A stretch of DNA of 64,000 nt. Source: Paucibacter sp. DJ2R-2. Its GTDB lineage: Bacteria > Pseudomonadota > Gammaproteobacteria > Burkholderiales > Burkholderiaceae_C. The notes beneath the pieces are model-generated. The model worked only from the letters and a program-made list of their open reading frames with translations. It searched no databases and was not told where the DNA came from. The DNA lies in assembly GCF_025717675.1 (NCBI RefSeq), contig NZ_JAJIRT010000006.1, positions 248,001-312,000 on the forward strand, read 5' to 3'. The position numbers and the translations under genes were made by a program. Shown here piece after piece: positions 61,499-64,000 of the stretch (position 1 is its first letter; each line of letters begins with the position of its first letter).

Positions 61499-62856
61499 GG
61501 ATGTGCCTGCGAATGGGTCGGGGGCTGATAGATCGAGGTCTGAGGCGGTTCGCTCGGCTTGAACTGCGTTGTGTCTCGTTGACCTTTGAGCAGCCGAGCA
61601 GCCGGATCAACAAACCACCGAAGTACGCTTTGGGTTTCGGTCGGGATCAGTACGTCGGCCTCCATGCCAGCTCGCAGCTCACTGAGGCGGACCTTTAAAG
61701 TACTTGCCGCGACATTGATTCGCGCCTTGATCAAGAACTGCCGGTGCGCCCGCTTCACTGAGACTTGGTCTGCGGGTTGGATTTCGTCGTCATTCGTGGA
61801 AGCCTGTGACCAAGAGACCACCTGCGCTGACAAGTAGCCGTAGCGCTGACTGGGGAACGCGCTCAGTGAAGCTCTCACGGTGGTGCCATTCTGAAAATAG
61901 GGAGCAGCCGAGGAATCAACCCAAAAGTTGATTTCAAGTCCGTCAGAAGCCTCGGCCAGAAGCATTGCAGGCCTGGGGGTCGCGTAGTCACCTTCATGGA
62001 CGAAGACTGCGTAAACGATGGACCTCCGGTGCGCAACAACGGTCAGTCCTAGGTCTGCTTTAGCCTCGAGTAGGTCCTTGGTGACTTCCTCTATTTGGCG
62101 GTCAATTTCCGAAGTCCGCGCTCGAATCGTTCTGGAATTCGAGCGCAGGCTGAATTCCGCTTCACGCTGAGTTCGACGCAGCCGGACCCTGTCGCGCTCC
62201 AGTTCCACGGTCGCCCTTTCGGCGTCGAAGCGGTCAGTAATCTTTTGCTTAAGAGCTTCACTAGATATGAAGCCCTGATTGGCGAGCTCCTGGTGGCTCT
62301 TGTATTGTTCACCTGCGAATCTCGTCTTCGGGTCCTGAAGGCGCGCCAATTCGGCAACTTTGACCAGTTCCTCGTCGGCCGTTTGCTTCGATGTCCGAAG
62401 CTGTTCACCGATGTCCTGAAGCTCATCCGTCAGGACGGAGCGTTCGCTTCGAAGCAACGCAACGCGACGCTCTAGAGCAATGGCCTTCGATTCGTCGACA
62501 CGAGTTCCGCGACCGTCGAATAGCGTTCGGCTTTTGGTCACGACAAATAGGCATTCGCCGGCTTCGACTATCTGTCCAACTCCCTTGCAAACTCGAGCGA
62601 TGCGCGTGTCGAGTGGCGCATAGATTCGGTTTTGGCCATTAATGGGCAGAACAACGCCGGGCGCGCGAATCGTTCGGGTGTAGCTCGTGAATGCCGCGAG
62701 GCCTACCGCAGCGACAACCACCAGACAGACTACGAACCCGGAAAATCGCAACCAGCGCCACCCAGGAAGCAACGGACTTCCGATCCAGTCACCTTGCCGA
62801 GCGGCGGCAACTTCTGGACGAAATAACGGAACGCTCCCATTGAGCGGAGACGACAA
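61495..62856 (-). CDS. HlyD-family membrane fusion (periplasmic adaptor) protein
   Basis: 453 residues. The start is the TTG at 62856 with an AGGGGGG stretch about 7 bases upstream; no better start exists in frame. One membrane span (about 37-57, SGFVVCLVVVAAVGLAAF), then a lipoyl-like half-motif (GVVLPINGQNRIYAPLDTRI), a long coiled-coil hairpin (about 125-255) and the closing beta-barrel (about 260-430). It links the C39 transporter to an outer-membrane tunnel of TolC type, which must be encoded elsewhere. First gene of the operon. Confidence 0.92.
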   Translation of the reverse strand: MSSPLNGSVPLFRPEVAAARQGDWIGSPLLPGWRWLRFSGFVVCLVVVAAVGLAAFTSYTRTIRAPGVVLPINGQNRIYAPLDTRIARVCKGVGQIVEAGECLFVVTKSRTLFDGRGTRVDESKAIALERRVALLRSERSVLTDELQDIGEQLRTSKQTADEELVKVAELARLQDPKTRFAGEQYKSHQELANQGFISSEALKQKITDRFDAERATVELERDRVRLRRTQREAEFSLRSNSRTIRARTSEIDRQIEEVTKDLLEAKADLGLTVVAHRRSIVYAVFVHEGDYATPRPAMLLAEASDGLEINFWVDSSAAPYFQNGTTVRASLSAFPSQRYGYLSAQVVSWSQASTNDDEIQPADQVSVKRAHRQFLIKARINVAASTLKVRLSELRAGMEADVLIPTETQSVLRWFVDPAARLLKGQRDTTQFKPSEPPQTSIYQPPTHSQAHP

Positions 62857-63176
62857 GATCTGACCCCCCTGGCGCTATTTTTTTGCGCATCTTATTGCGT
62901 GACGATGCTCACGCTTGTATGGAGCATTATGGGAAGAATGCGCTGTCATCGCCCATCGGGTTAAACCCGGCAGCTCTTTTCAATCCGGCTGGTTTCGATG
63001 TTAGCCCAACTCGCCGCGAGAGGGAGGTGGGAGAGACGTTGCGGCAGAGCTATCTGCTGTTCGAACGACTCGTGCAGCGCCCCTACTGTGGAAGGGTCAG
63101 CGCAAATCTGCTCTTATGGCAAAGCAAGAATAGAAAGGTGGCAGCCTGTGATCAGGCAGCCCCCCCCCACCCCATC
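62857..63176. other. operon upstream region next to IS91-like remnant
   Basis: The region upstream of the HlyD gene must hold the promoter for the peptide operon. I see a weak CATAAT-like -10 near 62926-62931 (minus strand) and a palindrome CGGGTT-A-AACCCG at 62958-62970, but no convincing -35. The plus-strand frame here (from 62883) does not look like a real gene before 63177. No other feature is seen. Confidence 0.4.
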
Positions 63177-63935
63177 CCGCTCAACGCGACGATCACCAGG
63201 CTCAAGTTCTTCTTCGACATCACGCTGCTTCGCCCCGAGCTGATGCTCAAGATGCAGCACGTGCAGGTACGACACACGCTGCCCGTTGTACTCAGCCGCG
63301 AGGAGGTCTCCCTGCTGATCGCTGCGGCCTGGAACCTCAACCACCAGACGGCGCGGTCGCTGGCCTACGGCACCGGGCTGCGAGCCAGCGAAATGATCTC
63401 ACTGAAGGTCGACCACATCGACAACCAGCGCATGACGCTGAGCGTGGAGCAAGGCAAGGGCCGCAAGGATCGCTACGCAATGCTGCCGCCGATGCTGCTG
63501 GAGCGAATGCGCGCGTGGTAGTGCGTGGCCCACGCCCTGGACAAGATCCTGCGTGGCGACTGGCTGTTCCCGGGCTTGTTTCCGACGGATCCGCTGAGCA
63601 CTCGTCAGCTCAATCGCGCCATCCACGCCGCTGCCGCTGCGGCCAAAATCGACAAGCGCTTGTCCATACACACGCTGCGCCACTCATTTGCGACTCACCT
63701 GTCGGAGAAGCGGGTAGCCGTCCGCGTCATCCAGGTCTTGCTCGGTCTCGCCAGGCTGGAGACGACCAGCATCTATGCCCACGTCGCCACCGACTTGCTG
63801 CGCGAAGTGATCAACCCGCTGGAGAACCTGCCGCCGTCGCGAGGCCTACGTCGTAGGGTGGCCCGCACTTGGAGGTCGCCGAAATCTTCCGCACCCACGG
63901 TCCTGTCTGGCGAGCCGCCCGGCGTGGCCACCTGA
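63177..63935 (+). pseudogene. IS91-type tyrosine integrase pseudogene (truncated, amber stop)
   Basis: The open frame from 63177 translates into a tyrosine-recombinase catalytic domain: LPVVLSREEV, GTGLRASEMISLKVDHID, GKGRKDRYAMLPPMLLERMRAW, then TAG at 63519-63521, then the same frame goes on with KILRGDWLFPGLFP, LSIHTLRHSFATHL and a C-terminal LETTSIYAHVATDLLREV. The second part holds the H-x2-R and the active Tyr (IYAHVA). The core-binding N-terminal domain is missing. A single base change (TGG to TAG) explains the stop. This is the integrase-like partner of IS91-family elements, not a phage integrase of the neighbouring island. Confidence 0.75.
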
Positions 63936-64000
63936 GCCTGGGTCAGCTCAAGGTCATGTCAGCCATCGAGCAGTGCCGCAGCGCGGCACTGGGCGGACAC
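63869..64000 (+). CDS. IS91-family transposase, N-terminal part (cut by window edge)
   Basis: From the TTG at 63869 the frame reads LEVAEIFRTHGPVW and then a GHLSLGQLKVMSAIEQC segment, the N-terminus of an IS91-family (HUH) transposase. An in-frame stop (63854-63856) just upstream leaves no ATG or GTG; the family's usual M/V-A-R-P start would need one extra base, so the gene may carry a 1-base deletion near its start. The rest is outside the window. Confidence 0.7.
   Translation, partial: MEVAEIFRTHGPVWRAARRGHLSLGQLKVMSAIEQCRSAALGGH

Larger units (their letters stand above)
56282..64000. mobile_element. putative acquired region carrying the peptide operon
   Basis: The RNA-end-like relic at the left, the change to AT-richer codon use, the peptide operon and the IS91 remnant on the right suggest that about 56.3 kb to beyond the right edge was gained by transfer. 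Neither end is proven, and the integrase at 63.2 kb belongs to the IS91 remnant and not to an island. Boundaries are approximate. Confidence 0.35.
63177..64000 (+). mobile_element. IS91-family element remnant (continues past right edge)
   Basis: The pair of an integrase-like gene followed directly by the transposase start is the usual gene order of IS91-type elements. The left end is not recognisable as an intact terminus, so the element has probably lost its left boundary. The right part lies outside the window. Confidence 0.65.

Noticed and set aside
63177-63935. A phage or island integrase driving the peptide region
   Set aside because: Motifs and the transposase start directly downstream fit the integrase-like partner of IS91-type elements, and the gene is interrupted. 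It cannot serve as evidence for an active island integrase.

Overview
The window is GC-rich, densely packed bacterial DNA. Codon use and gene content fit a betaproteobacterium of the order Burkholderiales (Roseateles/Rubrivivax-like is my guess; genus is not proven). Most of it (about 1.4-55.9 kb) is one large exopolysaccharide (EPS) and protein-sorting locus of the exosortase A (XrtA)/PEP-CTERM type. The last 8 kb look like acquired DNA.

Layout. (1) 1-1.4 kb: the end of an aldehyde dehydrogenase gene. (2) 1.4-10.1 kb: the exosortase A-associated acyl set (PLP decarboxylase, AMP-forming ligase, acyl carrier protein, two alpha/beta hydrolase-like proteins, a DegT-like protein and a tandem GNAT protein). 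On the right it runs into a tightly overlapping plus-strand operon with a TPR protein, a Wzx-like flippase, an O-acyltransferase, a sialate-esterase-like protein and a Tat lipoprotein (to 15.9 kb). (3) 15.9-22.6 kb: two paralogous lyase-like secreted proteins flank an asparagine-synthase-like gene and an O-antigen/O-glycosylation ligase. (4) 20.9-42.4 kb, minus strand: polysaccharide assembly and tailoring genes. These are two deacetylases, a CapK-like ligase, a transglutaminase-glycosyltransferase fusion, three XrtA-type glycosyltransferases, two amidotransferases, a TviB-like sugar dehydrogenase, two identical copies of a UDP-glucose/GDP-mannose-type dehydrogenase, a FemAB-like protein, and XrtA itself fused to its EpsI domain. 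(5) 42.5-48.5 kb: the export machine (ATPase, outer-membrane barrel protein, tyrosine autokinase, chain-length regulator, Wza-like lipoprotein). (6) 48.7-50.8 kb: a divergent ThiF/nitroreductase-like pair. (7) 50.9-55.9 kb: two paralogous PEP-CTERM substrate proteins sharing an upstream element, and the large TPR lipoprotein PrsT.

At about 56.2-56.3 kb a strong terminator and a tRNA/tmRNA 3'-end-like relic mark a boundary. To the right is an AT-richer minus-strand operon: HlyD-type adaptor, C39-peptidase ABC transporter, a 65-residue Cys-rich peptide with a double-glycine leader, a radical SAM protein and an S41 peptidase. I read this as a ribosomally made, post-translationally modified peptide (RiPP) system, and it is the best candidate in the window for an undescribed system. 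It abuts a decayed IS91-type element (integrase-like pseudogene with an internal amber codon, then the start of the transposase), which runs off the right edge.

Working model: nucleotide sugars from the dehydrogenases feed the glycosyltransferases. Repeat units are decorated (amide, acyl, O-acetyl, deacetylation), flipped, polymerised and exported, while XrtA anchors the PEP-CTERM proteins to the same envelope/EPS layer. All family assignments come from reading motifs and from remembered family descriptions; no searches were run.
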